A stretch of 64,000 bases of DNA from Plantago major (GCA_026545765.1 JAIFAC010000181.1:1-64000), one strand, 5' to 3'. Numbered from the stretch's first letter, positions 12,634-24,370 are shown. Numbers and translations: made by a program. The notes: a model not told the origin generated them from the letters alone.

Positions 12634-12717
12634 GTAAATGACTGGTTTAACTCTTACCTTGTGAAATTTTTTTATACTTATAAATCTTGTTACCTTATAA
12701 GAATTTCTTTGTTACAG
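12634..12717 (+). other. intron-like interval in the S1 envelope-like region
   Basis: 84 bp, GTAAATG...TTGTTACAG, T-rich before the AG, with Glu/Lys-rich coding-like sequence on the 3' side. The parallel interval in S2 is at about 53627-53707. Confidence 0.45.
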
Positions 12718-12821
12718 GCTGAGTTAGAAACGCAGAAACAAGAGGAAGCTGAGAAGCTTACCTCAGATACTGAAAAAGAGGTTCCTTCAACCTCAACTCT
12801 TGAGAAATCTGAGCTCGACAC

Positions 12822-12895
12822 GTAAATGATTCTTAAAGAGAACTAATTTTTCAAGAAAATTTTGTATGCTCATTCATGATAAATGTTTCTAACAG
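12822..12895 (+). other. intron-like interval in the S1 envelope-like region
   Basis: 74 bp, GTAAATG...GTTTCTAACAG. The S2 counterpart is 53808-53883. The donor lies in a CGTAAA context, which elsewhere in this window can be a corrupted CAGAAA. The acceptor is therefore the firmer end. Confidence 0.4.
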
Positions 12896-15800
12896 TCCAA
12901 CCGAGATGGAAGAAGATAAGGCAGAATGCGAGACAAACCCGTAAACCAACAAGGTTTCAAGAACTCATCACCGAGCCTTCAAACTTGAAGGTATATGACA
13001 ATCAAGTGATAAGTATTCTTCATCCCGGTTATCTTTTATCTCTTCTAATAATCAATACTTTCTATTTACAGTGCTACTTCGTAGTAGAAATGCAAGGATA
13101 AAGTTGCACTTCTCAAGATCAATGGAAATTGATGAAGCCCCGAGGCAACATCAATCGAAAGAACACCAAATCGCATAAGTTTCGAGAAAATGAACTGAGC
13201 TTCGATGAGGAAGTAAGTAGCTCAAATCGTAATTCATTAAAAGCACATTTATGCATAGATTCTTTCAAACTATTTCCTAAGTATTGTATTTATCTCGTGT
13301 TCAAGAAAGAAAGGTTGATGAGGACCGACTCCCAAGTCTCCACCTCACAACAAGATATCCGAGACACCAATCGCCTTCAGAGAACAAGTATCCGAGCCCG
13401 ATGTTCATACTGTAAATCGTAAACTAAACTACACTTCTACTCAGATATCTACAAAAGTTTTGAAACTCACTCAAAACTCTTTCTTTCAGGCTCAAACAGA
13501 TGCAAAGCAGGTTCCCATTGAAGAAACAAGGGACCTACTTCACTTCTTCAAAGCTCACACCCTGCCAAAGCATATTCAATGCTTCAGGAAATGGCGGTTA
13601 AGGTGCTCGATCTCCGAAATATTGAGAATAATCGATCAACCAACCAGAGCACGAAGCTCTTGACCGAAACGATGTCCAAGCAATGTTCCCTACAGAACAA
13701 CATTCAATGTACTTTACTACACAAGGACTTTTCCAGAAGTGGCGATAGTTTGATACACGCCTTTGAACAGTGATGGTCGGACAAGATTACGATGACATTC
13801 AAGCCAGCCCCGCCTGCACTGCAATTCATACCTTCCTAACAAGAAGAAGTTAAGCGTAAGATCACTATCCTAAGTGATCAATCTTGTATCAAGATGAGGA
13901 GGAGGAAGAAATGAATGAAAATTACTTTGATGAACCTCCCACTGACCATCACCAAAAGGATGATAATGACAAAAAGGATGATGATGCCCCTGCACCAGGG
14001 ACCGGAGGAATTTCACAGAAAAACATTGCCTCAACTGCTGAAAAGCAAAGTGAGAAGACTTCACAGAAATCTCCATCTTCATCACCTCAGAAATCTACTC
14101 ATCCATCTTCTAACCAACACGCAGCTATTACGTAACAAGTAGTCGAGCTCTCGAGGAAATCAATCGAAAATATTAAACACTCGCACTGTAAGTGCTCAAC
14201 TCGCATAACCGCTGAAGAAGAACAACAGCTACATCTTCAACTGGAAGATCAAATAGCTTAATCCAGAGAAAAGCTTGATCAACTAGAAGATCAATAACTC
14301 AAAGAAATCAATGCTTACTCTGCGGTTGAAGAACTAAAGGATGCTTTTAATGCTAAACGACAAACACTCGATACTGAACAAGTATCTGAAGTCAAGCATG
14401 ATGCTAAGGCTGCATCATCTTCGAAAGAAGTACCATCCTCCTCCTAGAAAGAAAAGAAACCAATCTCTAAGATGGTTGCTGGACTTGATACGATTGATGA
14501 AAATGTCCAAGAGGATGAAGATCACTGGGATAATCACTCAGATGATGAAGAAGACAAGACTTTGGCAGAGCACCGCCATGAACATTTAGCGGTTTTTCAC
14601 TTGAAAAGAAAGTTGATTGCTCCTACAATCTTCAACAAACTGCCAAACGTCCACTCCCATGAATACATGAGGAAGTACCAAGTACTGGCTACTCTGAATA
14701 AGGAGATGTCTTCACAGAACAAGGAAGTAATTGCCTCAGTCCCCTCTGAAATGAGAAAGTTCACTGAGCTCATCACTCAGAGAACTACTAGCATGGTCAT
14801 TGCTCAGAAAGATCTGGGAATGATAAGGGACGATGATGTATCTTTAGCTGAAAAAGCTTTTCAAGAGGCAAGTTACACCGGAAAAGCAGATGCCATCCTA
14901 GGCCCATCAGCGAGCTCACCGATAAGGACAATGGACTTATCAAGCAAAATCAAACTCAAAGTTTAACTTCGGTTGGTCACCGCCACAACTATTTACAAGG
15001 GCATTTTGACTCTCTCTCAGATTCCTTTATGAGACTGAGTCAGCCAACAATGACTAAGGGGGAAAGAAAGTACAAATCTGGACCTCAAAGTCAGGGGGAA
15101 TGGGAAGAAGGAGATGAAAACAAGAAGAAATCTGGAGTCGGGCTCGTAAAGGAAGAAGAAAATCTTCCCACCACCACTCGTAATCAATGAACCTCCTCAA
15201 GCCAAGTTGCTTCCAGAGACCCATCAAGGAACCAAATGGTAACAAGGGCCATGGCACGTAAACCTCCAAGGAGTACCAAGGCTCCAAGGAGAAGACAAGT
15301 TAGAGGATTGATGAATCTTCCAAGAAGAAGAAGAAGGTCAAATCAAGTCCTGTGGCAATGAAGAAGGTCGCAAAGATCTCACAAGAATTGATCTTGATGA
15401 AGATGATGAAGAGATCGATGAAGATGAAGCTCCTCTTCACGTAAAAAGGAAACTTGAAAGCCTAATCGAGCCCATAGCCGCAAAGCCACAAGCAACTAAA
15501 ACACCCTCCGAAATACCAAGTCTATCCAGGTGGCGCTCTTCAATCAACAACCCCAAAGAGAATTCAAGATGTAAAAGGAACAGATCGAGCTGAATAAAGA
15601 CAAAGTCAACTTCCACTCAGCCGTAAGAAGCCAAAATTGAGTATGTGAAGTATGACAATGATTCCTCCGCTCACAGTGCATCAATCAGAAAAATGGCTAT
15701 TGGATTCTGGAACTTAAGCATCTATTGGTAAATTCAAGATTTCCAGAACCAATCCTCAAACAGCTTATGGCATGGAGAAAGAACAAACCTAGCTTGATCA

Positions 15801-16230
15801 ACACCAATCACATCAAAGCATGGTTGGATTTTGAAGTTGTCAAGAGAATCAAGCCATGAAGAAGGACCTCTCGATGATTGTCCATATGGAAAGCCGATGA
15901 TATGCCCAAGATTCTCAATATCACAGAACAGTACAAGACCAAGACTTGTCAGGAACCTATGAGTCGCTCTATCCGATGTAAGATCAATACAACGGTGACA
16001 TCGATATCCAAGATTATCTACGAATACTTCAAGCTTTCGACATCGTAATAGAGCATGCCTGGAAGTGGGGAAAGTACCTATGGGTCAAGCATTTTTCAAA
16101 GAAAAATCCTACCAAAACCTATAAAGAAATCTGTGGATTTGCCAGAGAAACAGAGATGCTTGTAAGAACTCTTCTTTATGATTATTCTGATGACATCAAA
16201 AGGTTTGGAGATAGGAAATTTGCAGACTGA

Positions 16231-16595
16231 TCCATAGAAACACTGTTGAAGACTTGAAGACTAGTCTATTAGGATGTTTACTTGGAGCTTGGTTACTCTG
16301 TCTCTAATTTACTATGTAGTTTTGTATTTTGCCGATCGAGCTCAATCAGATTCAGATTAAATTTATCTCAGAATCTTAAGTTATGATTTATCCAAGAACT
16401 TACTCTCAGATAGTATTCTATAAAAGATAACTTGTCAACAAAGATCACACCTTGTGATTTGGTTGATGTCTACTTTCTGCACTTAATTATATGATTTGAA
16501 AGATCTCAAGAAATGATTAAGTGGTGGATTGTTTCCTCATCCAGATTTGTAATAGGGAAGATAGTCATCGTTGACTAATCAAAATGGGGGAAATT
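16231..16595 (+). other. S1 3' untranslated spacer and polypurine tract
   Basis: AT-rich sequence after the envelope-like C-terminus, ending in the polypurine tract AAAATGGGGGAAATT (16581-16595) directly before the LTR. The tract primes plus-strand DNA synthesis. No coding signal was seen. Confidence 0.8.
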
Positions 16596-17989
16596 TGTTA
16601 GATATTTTGTTAAGAATATCTGTTTAGATTTTGTTCGGCTTCATGATGACTTATCTTAGTCTCAGAAAGGTGATTAGTACTCTTGGTTCACTTGAACATT
16701 GTAAAAGAGGAAACCCACTAAGTATGATAGTCTAGCTAATCTTGTATAGGATGTTAGGTCTCAAAATGTAATTTTTATTTTATAAAGAGAAGACCAAGAA
16801 GAAGACATCCAAGAAGAAAGCTCAACAACGTTTGAAGATTTGAAGAAAACTGCAAAAGATTACTGAATCAATTATTCAGATATCTTAGCCAGATATCTTA
16901 AAAGAGATATAAGAATGAAGAAAGCATTTAATGCAATAAAAGTAACTTCTGAGAAGAAGACAAAACCTGCTACAGTACGATACACAGATATCGATAGTTT
17001 GAATTTGAAGCCTAACGGATACTATTCAAACGGCACTCAAATTCATCTATAAATATCAACACTTAGACATCTTGAGAGAACACACGGAACACAACTCAGA
17101 ACACTGAATACGCTGAAACATACGATTTCTGATCTTACTCTCTCAAAGCATCTTACTTATTATCAAAGCTTTCATGTACTAAAGCTTTTGATCTTGAGTA
17201 AACACCAAGTTCTAAGTGTCCTGATCCTAAACAAGCAAAGCTATCTGTGAAGGAGGAATCAAAAGATCAACTATCCGAGATTCATTCTCTTGACAGATAT
17301 CATAAAACTGGGTCAAGAAATCAACAAGATACCATACGTCAAAGTGTATTAAGTAACTTAGTTCACAGAGCTATCTCAATAATCAAAAGTTATTAAGACG
17401 CCATCCGACAACTCAAATCAAACCAACACCGAAACCGTGGAGTACTGAAGTACTTAGTTTGAAAATCGTGAATAACTCCAAGGTTACCGAGTATAGGAAG
17501 TACTTGATTTGGGAAACTAAGGAATAACTCAAGGTTATTGAGTATAGGAAGTACTTAGCTTCGAAGCTAGGAATAACTCAAAGGTTTCGAAAGTATAGGA
17601 AGTACTTGGTCAAGAAGCTAGGAACAACTCAGAGGAACATTTGGTTCAGAACCAATTGTTCGTAATCTTAGAATAGGATTATTGTAAGGTTATCTCAATT
17701 ATCTGTTTAGTGAATTCTAGGTCTCGATAGACCAAGTGGATTAGTTGGAGGATTACGCCACCTCCAGATACCACTATACTTGTCGTGTCATTTACGCTTC
17801 AGATTTATACTTCAAAGAACACACACACACTTATTAACTGCTTTCTTCACTTACCTTTATTAAAGTCTTCCGACTGATTCTAAGTATCAGATATCTATTC
17901 AGATATCTGAGAAACATTTGTTATCGACAAAAGTTTTAAAAGACTATTCACCCCCTCTAGTCTTTTACTTTGCCGTTATCTGAACAACA
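16596..17989 (+). repeat. S1 LTR 2 (middle), shortened form
   Basis: It starts TGTTAGATATTTTG after a polypurine tract and ends ...GAACAACA. It is about 1.39 kb rather than 1.65 kb. The missing material lies in U3, in the interval matching roughly 21715-22040 of LTR 3. The TATA box (17048) and tandem block (about 17450-17640) are kept. It is followed by internal sequence instead of a primer site, so it is the 3' LTR of the left unit. Confidence 0.85.
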
Positions 17990-18041
17990 CACGTAAATCG
18001 CACAAGTTTTCGAGAAAATGAATCAGCTTTCTATCGAGGAA

Positions 18042-18126
18042 GTAAGTAGCTCAAATCGTAATTCATTAAAAGCATATTTATGCATAGGTTCTTTCAAACT
18101 ATTTCCTAAGTATTGTATTTTCTCAG
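18042..18126 (+). other. intron-like interval in the second envelope-like copy
   Basis: 85 bp, GTAAGTAGCTC...TTTTCTCAG. It has a consensus donor and a pyrimidine-rich acceptor, followed by Glu/Lys-rich coding-like sequence. The parallel interval in the first copy starts at 13213, and the S2 equivalent is 54141-54226. Confidence 0.55.
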
Positions 18127-18242
18127 ATCAAGAAAGAAAGGTTGATGAGGACCAGACTTCCAAGTCTCCACCTCACAACAAGATATCTGAGACACCAATC
18201 GTCTCAGTAGAACAAGTATCTGAGCCTGATGTTCTTACTCAG

Positions 18243-18319
18243 GTAACTCAGACACTAAACTACACTTCTACTCAGATATCTACAAAAGTTTTGAAACTCA
18301 CTCAAAACTCCTTCTTTAG
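18243..18319 (+). other. intron-like interval in the second envelope-like copy
   Basis: 77 bp, CAG-GTAACTCAG...CTTCTTTAG. The S2 equivalent, 54343-54420, ends TTTCTTTCAG and is the clearest. The downstream exon-like sequence reads QVPIEETRDLLHFFKAHT in S2. Confidence 0.55.
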
Positions 18320-21022
18320 CTCAACAGATGCAAAGGTTCCCATTGAAGAAACAAGGACCTACTTCACTTCTTCAAAGCTCACACCGCCAAAGCATATTCA
18401 ATGCTTCAAGAAATGGCGGTTAAGGTGCTCGATCTCTCCAAATATTGAGAATAATCGATCAACCAACCAGATGAGCACGAAGCTTTCGCCCGAAACATAT
18501 GTCCAAGCAATGTTCCTACAAAACAATATACAACATGATTTACTACATAAGGACTTTTCCAGAGAAGTGGCGATAGTTTGATACATGCCTTTGAACAGCA
18601 GATGGTCGACAAGATTACAGATGGCATTCAAGCCGCCCCCGCCTCTGCAGCTTATACCTTCCTAACAAGAAGAAGACAAGCGTAAGATCACTATCCCTAA
18701 GTGATCAATCTTGTATCTCAAGATGATGAGGAGGAAGAAATGAATGAAAATTACTTTGATGAACCTCCCACCGACCATCAACAAAAGGATGATAATGACA
18801 AAAGGATGATGATGATGCCCCGCACTGTGGACCGGAGGAATTTCACAGAGAAACAATGCCTCACCAATAAAAGCAAACCGAGAAGACTTCACGTAAATCT
18901 CCGCCTTCATCACCTCGTAAATCTACTCATCCATCTTCTAACCAACACGCAGCTATTAATCGAAAGCAAGTAGTCGAGCTCAAGAAACCAATCGTAAAAT
19001 CTTAAACACTCAAACCAGATCCGCTCAACTCGTATAACCGCTGAAGAAGAACAACACCCATCTTCAACTCGAAGATCAAATAGCTAAATCCAGATAAGAT
19101 TGATCAACTACAAGATCTATACTTAGAAGAAATGATTGCTTACTCGAGGTTAAAGAGCTACGGGATCAGTGCAAGAGATCACCAAAGAACTCGACATCAA
19201 GAAGTATCTGAAATCAAGCATGATGCTAAGGTCGCATCATCTTCAAAGAAGTACCATCCTCCTCCCAAGGAAAGAAACCAATCTCGAGATGGTTGCCGGA
19301 CTCGACGATCGATGAAAATGTCCAAGAGGACGACGATCACCGGGCTAATCACTCAGATGATGAAGAAGACAAGATTTCGCGTAACACCGCAATGAACATT
19401 TAGCGTTTCTCACTTGAAAAGGAAGTTGATTGCTCCTACAATATTCAGCAAACCGCCAAACGCCCACTCCATGAATACATGAACAGTACCAAGCATCGCT
19501 ACTCAACAAGGAGATGTCTTCACAAAACAAGGAAGTAATTGCCTCCGCCCCTCTCGAATGAGAAAGTTCATCGAGCTCATCACCAGAGAACAACTAGCAT
19601 AGTCATTGCTCGTAAAGATCCGAATGATAAGGACGACGATGCGCCTTTAGTGAAAAAGCTTTTCAAGAGGCAAGTTACATCACGGAAAAGCGATGCCATC
19701 CTAGCCCATTAGCGAGCTCACCGATAAGGACAATGGACTTATCAAGCAAAATCAGAGCTTAAAGTCAACTTCGGTTGGTCACGCCTATAATTATCTACAG
19801 GGCACTTTGACTCTCTCGATTCCTTTATGAGACCGAGTCACCCAACAATGACTAAGGGGAAAGAAAGTACAACTGACCTCAAAGTCGTGGGAATGGGAAG
19901 AAGGAGATGAAAACAAGAAGAAATCTGAGTCAAGTGCGCTCGAAAGGAAGAAGAAAACTTCCCACCACCACTCGTAATCAATGAACCTCCTCAAGCCAAG
20001 TCGCTTGGTAAATAGTAGCCGCTTCCGTAAACCCAATCAAGGAACCAAAATGGTAACAAGGGCCATGGAACAGAAACATCCAAGGAGTACCAAGGCTCAA
20101 AGGAGAAGACAAGTTAGAGGGATTGATGAATCTTCTGAAGAAGAAGAAGAAGGTCAAATCAAGTCCCTGGGCAACGAAGAAGGCTGTGAAACTCTCACAA
20201 GATCTAATCTTGATGATGATGAAGAGATCGATGAAGATGAAGCTCCTCTTCACGTAAAAAGGAAAATTGAAAGCCCGATCGAGCCCATAGCCGCAAAGCC
20301 TTCGGCCTAAAACTCCTCCGAAATACCAAGTCTATCCAAAGGTGGTGGTTCTTCAAGCAACAACCCCAAAGAGAATTCAAGACAGAAAAGGAACAGACTG
20401 AGAGCTGAGAAAAGACAAAGTCAACTTCCACTCAGGCCAGAAGAAGCCAAAATAGAGTATGTGAAGTATGACAATGATTCCTCTGCTCGTGTGCATCAAT
20501 CGAAAATGGCTATTCGATTCGAACTTAAGCATCTATTGGTAAATTCAAGATTTCGTAACCAATCCATAAACAACTCATGGCATGGAGAAAGAATAAACCT
20601 ACCTTGATCAACACCAATCACATCAAAGCATGGTCGATTTTGAAGTTGTCAAGAGAATCAAGCCATGAAGAAGGACCTCTCGATGAATGTCCATATGGAA
20701 AGCCGATGATGTGCATGTAATCAATATCACAGGAACAGGCACAAGAGCAAGACTCGCTGTGGAACCCTATGAGTCGTTCTATCTGACAGAAGATCAATAC
20801 AAGGGTGACATCAGATATCTGAAGATTATCTACGAATACTTCAAGCTTTCAGATATCAGAATAAAGTACCTATGGGTCAAGCATTTTGCCAAGAAAAATC
20901 CTACCAAAACCTACAAAGAGGTCTGTGGATTTGCCAGAGATACAGAAATGCTTGTCAGAACTCTTCTCTATGATTATTCTGATGACATCAAAAGGTTTGG
21001 AGATAGGAAATTTGCAAACTGA

Positions 21023-21408
21023 TCCATAGAAATACTGTTGAAGACTTGAAGATTGAAGACTTGAAGACTAGTTCTTTAGGATGTTTACTTGGAGCTTGGT
21101 TACTCCTGTTGTCCTAATTTACTATGTAGTTTTTGTATTTTTGCTAACTGAGCTTAACTGTATCATGTATTAAAGTTATCTGTAATCTTTAGTTGCGACT
21201 TATCTGAAGAACTTACTCTCAGATAGTATTCTATAAAAGATAACTTGTCAGCAAAGATCACACCTTGTGATTTGGTTGAAGTCTACTTTCTGCACTTAAT
21301 TATATGAATTTGAAGATCTTAAGAAAAGATTAAGTGGTGGATTGTTTCCTCATCCAGATTTGTAATAGGGAAGATAGTCATCGTTGACTGATCAAAATGG
21401 GGGAAATT
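21023..21408 (+). other. S1 second 3' spacer and polypurine tract
   Basis: Same sequence as 16231-16595, with a small direct duplication of GAAGACTTGAAGA near 21040-21068. It ends in AAAATGGGGGAAATT (21395-21408), directly before LTR 3. Non-coding. Confidence 0.8.
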
Positions 21409-23074
21409 TGTTAGATATTTTGTTAGAAATATCTGTTTAGATTTTGATTAGCAACATGATGACTTATCTTAGTCTCAGAAAGGTGATTAGTACTCTTGGT
21501 TCACTTGAACATTGTAAAAGAGGAAACCCACTAAGTATGATAGTCTCGCTAATCTTGTATAGGATGTTAGGTCTCAAAATGTAATTTTTATTTTATGAAG
21601 AGAAGACCAAGAAGAACACATCCAAGCAGAAAGCTCAACGACATTGAAGACTTGAAGAAAACTGCACAAGATTGCTGAATCTGATTGTTTAGATATCTTA
21701 GCCAGATATCTTAAAGACACGAATAGTTTAAAACAAACTGTGTCACAAGAGATATCTGAGAAATAAGATACATATCCGAAAACAAGGAAAGTGTCCACAG
21801 ACATCTATTCTCGATACCTCGAGCTTTAACCACGCTTCGAAGAGAAATATATATTGCAAACAAAGTTGTTTCAATAAATACAAGTTATATCCAAGAATGA
21901 AGATAAGGACGGCAAAGAATCGCATAACACTAGTCTCTCGACATAAAGCATAGTTCCGCTGACACTACAGACAAAAGTATAGTACAATGCATTTAATGCA
22001 CGGACAGAGATGTCTCAATAAAAGCAACGGCAACTTCGAGAAGAAGACAAAACTCACATAAAGATTATACACAGATATCAATAGTTTGAATTTGAGCCTA
22101 ACGGATACGGCACTCAAATTCATCTATAAATATCAACTCTTAGACTGATTGAGAAGACACCTTAGACACACGACATAACTTGAAAACGCTGAACGTCTTA
22201 CTCTCTCAAAGCAACTTACTTATCCTCAATGCTTCGCTATGCACCAAAGCTTTTGATCTTGAGTAAACATCAAGTTCTAAGTGTCCCGATCCTAAACAAG
22301 CAAAGCTATCTCGTGAAGGAGTTGAATCAAAAGATCAACTATCCGAGATTCATTCTCTTGAACAGATATCATAAGACTTGGTCAAGAAAATCTAACAAGA
22401 TACCATACGTCGTAAAGTGTATTAAGTAACTTAGTTCACAGAGCTATCTCGATTAATCAAAAGTTATTAAGACGCTCATCCGACAACTCAAACCAAAACC
22501 AACACCATAATCAAGCGTGAGTATGTGACGTACTTATTTTGAAAAATCAGGGAATAACTCCAAGGTTACCGGAGTTTAGGAAGTACTTGATTTGGGAAAC
22601 TAAGGAATAACTCCAAGGTTATTGAGTATAGGAAGTACTTAGCTTGGGAAGCTAGGGAATAACTCAAAGGTTTCTGAGTATAGGAAGTACTTGGCTGTGA
22701 AAGCCGGGGAACATTTGGTTGGGAACCAATTGTTAAGAATCTTAGAATAGGATTATTGTAAGGAGAACTCAATTATCTGTTCTAGTGAATTCTAGGTCTC
22801 TGATAGACCGAAGTGGATTAGTTGGAGGATTACGCCACCTCCAGATACCACTATACTTGCTGTGTTATTTACCTTTCTGTATTTACATTTCAGCAACACA
22901 CACACACATATTAACTGTTTCTGCATTTATCTTTATTAAGTCTTCCGCACTCTGACTCTAAGTATCAGATATCTATTCAGATATCTGAGAAATAGTTGTT
23001 ATCGACAAAAGTTTTAAAAGACTATTCACCCCCCCCCCCTCGAGTCTTTTATCTTGCCGTTATCTGGACCAACA
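21409..23074 (+). repeat. S1 LTR 3 (3')
   Basis: About 1.67 kb, TGTTAGATATTTTG...CTGGACCAACA. TATA box at 22125-22132, tandem block near 22545-22720, and a C-run near 23030. The next base resumes the LTR of the left Ty3/gypsy element. Confidence 0.88.
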
Positions 23075-23290
23075 CGGACCATCGTCCGGGTCGGACCCTC
23101 ATGGTCTCGGACCATGGTTTGGGTCGGACTTACTGTCTTTGAAGTCTAGTTCATCATTTAACTTAGGAGGTTCGGACCCGTGGTAGCCTTAGGGTCGGAC
23201 CTTGAGGCCTTGGACCTTAGAAAGCTTGAAACGCCTTAGGATTCGTTCCAAAGGCATCTATGACGGATTTGCCATATTTCCGTATCAACA
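23075..23290 (-). repeat. 5' LTR of the left Ty3/gypsy element, outer part
   Basis: On the minus strand it opens TGTTGATACGGAAATATG and continues AATCCGTCAT...GGAACGAATCCTAAGG. This matches the first bases of the C LTRs (26950 and 40041). It contains the same recurring GGTCCGA motifs. It is the displaced start of the LTR whose remainder is at 1935-2583. Confidence 0.75.
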
Positions 23291-23450
23291 ATAATAGATG
23301 AAAATTTGATTCAATTTGACATTTTATCAAACATAATAATTAATATTAGAAAAGGTTGAATTTGAAATTGACCTTCCGTATATGTAGAAAATCACACATT
23401 CATTCTTACTTGAAGTCCTATATGTAGAATTTGGAATAACAATTTGTCTG

Positions 23451-23452
<2 letters not shown>
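23291..23452. other. AT-rich flank, no gene seen
   Basis: About 160 bp of AT-rich sequence directly outside the left Ty3/gypsy LTR. It holds two copies of a TATATGTAGAA word. No coding signal. Confidence 0.6.

Positions 23453-23524
<72 letters not shown>
23453..23524. repeat. (AT)36 microsatellite
   Basis: 72 bp of uninterrupted AT dinucleotide. The length is likely to be variable and hard to assemble. Confidence 0.97.
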
Positions 23525-23527
<3 letters not shown>

Positions 23528-24370
23528 GTGTCTTATATTTCCTGCCTATCTAAATAAGTGAGGCGATTTCATTTTCATATTTTATGAAAGTATTGAATCA
23601 CGGTATAAAAATCTAGTAACTGTGTGAATCTAGATACTATAATTGGAGCAAAATTTGTTAGCTAAAAATAAGCTTTGGAGGATAGATTCCGTTGATTTGA
23701 TTGTGGCTCTATAGGGTACAATTTGGTCAATATTTAAGTAACTAATAATAGATTATGGTTTGTTCTAAATGATGTATGATTCAATTATATTGTAGCCTTA
23801 TATACGGGGTTATTACATATACCCCCTGTTAGATAGGGCCATTGCATTTAAGGGCCAGTTAGTTCAACAATAACATCTAAGTCCAAAAAGCTGAATTTTC
23901 GTTGACCAGCTATTAAGTTGTAGTTTACCCTTGGACTGCCAAACATGGCCTTAGTCCAATTCTTTACCTTTCTAGGTTTTATTTCCAATTGACAAAAAAA
24001 ATTCCACCCGCCAAAATAGCTTGCTCTTCGTCTTCCTCACTCAACCACCATTAACGAGATAAATCCTCCATTACCCAACAAAATTCACAGTGTGATCGGC
24101 CATTATTGCACGTATAACACCCAATTTTGACATCTTTGCTTCGTCACAAGAAGTTGTCAGATCGTAAGGGGTTTTCTTCATAATTGTAAAGCTTCATTTT
24201 TTTTTTTTTTGTGTTTTTTTTGTTATTCATGTACGTAATGATGTTGTTATCCATAATTTTGCATCTGATTTGATTGGGTGCCTATTATAGTGACAGGCGC
24301 AAGTTATAACTAGGGTTCCACTAGTTTTTTATATCTGCTTTCTTTGTGTTTTGATGTTTGTTACAGGTCC
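23525..24370. other. AT-rich intergenic stretch, possible DNA-transposon end
   Basis: No ORF. Near 23806-23870 it reads GGGGTTATTACATATACCCCC and then GGGCCATTGCATTTAAGGGCC, the kind of short purine and pyrimidine words seen at plant Mutator-like termini. A T-run lies at about 24196-24220. A splice-acceptor-like TTACAG at 24361-24366 precedes the coding-like relic. Confidence 0.4.

Larger units (their letters stand above)
10809..16230 (+). pseudogene. S1 envelope-like (post-pol) region, intron-bearing
   Basis: About 5.4 kb after pol. It starts at an ATG reading MASKNTSAQKSQSSTGTAEK and ends near the conserved C-terminal stretch (KYLWVKHFSKKNPTKTYKE, RTLLYDYSDDIKRFGD, about 16075-16225). Between lie low-complexity acidic and Ser/Pro/Gln-rich parts (e.g. 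13884-14135) and a 164-residue open stretch at 14472-14966. Several short GT...AG intervals of 74-86 bp interrupt it. I recognise no transmembrane or fusion-peptide features, so envelope-like is only the customary Sirevirus name and the function is unknown. The copy is broken, with many interruptions. Parallel copies are at 17990-21022 and 51793-57125. Confidence 0.65.
17990..21022 (+). pseudogene. S1 second partial copy of the envelope-like region
   Basis: Repeats 13168-16230 in the same order and orientation, beginning directly at the end of LTR 2. It ends with an open stretch of 111 residues (20687-21022) that is the cleanest view of the C-terminus: AVEPYESFYLTEDQYKGDIR, then KYLWVKHFAKKNPTKTYKEV and VRTLLYDYSDDIKRF. 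No known domain is recognised. It is broken elsewhere, with many interruptions. The absence of any 5' internal sequence makes it a truncated unit sharing LTRs with its neighbour. Confidence 0.75.
2584..23074 (+). mobile_element. S1: Sirevirus-like Ty1/copia composite with three LTRs
   Basis: About 20.5 kb on the plus strand. Order: LTR (2584-4224), primer site, gag, coiled-coil tail, protease-integrase, RT-RNase H, spacer with TATA box, envelope-like region, polypurine tract, LTR (16596-17989), a second copy of the last 3.4 kb of the internal region, polypurine tract, LTR (21409-23074). RT before RNase H and after integrase makes it copia. The Sirevirus placement rests on the very long post-pol ORF region, the AAAATGGGGGAAAT tract and the TGGTATCAGAGC primer site. 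The copy is broken, with dozens of apparent interruptions, yet its LTRs are closely similar to those of S2, which suggests recent activity. It splits an LTR of the left Ty3/gypsy element. I see no clear target duplication. Confidence 0.85.

Noticed and set aside
23453-23524. Functional AT-rich origin or matrix attachment site
   Set aside because: A pure AT microsatellite gives no specific evidence for either role.
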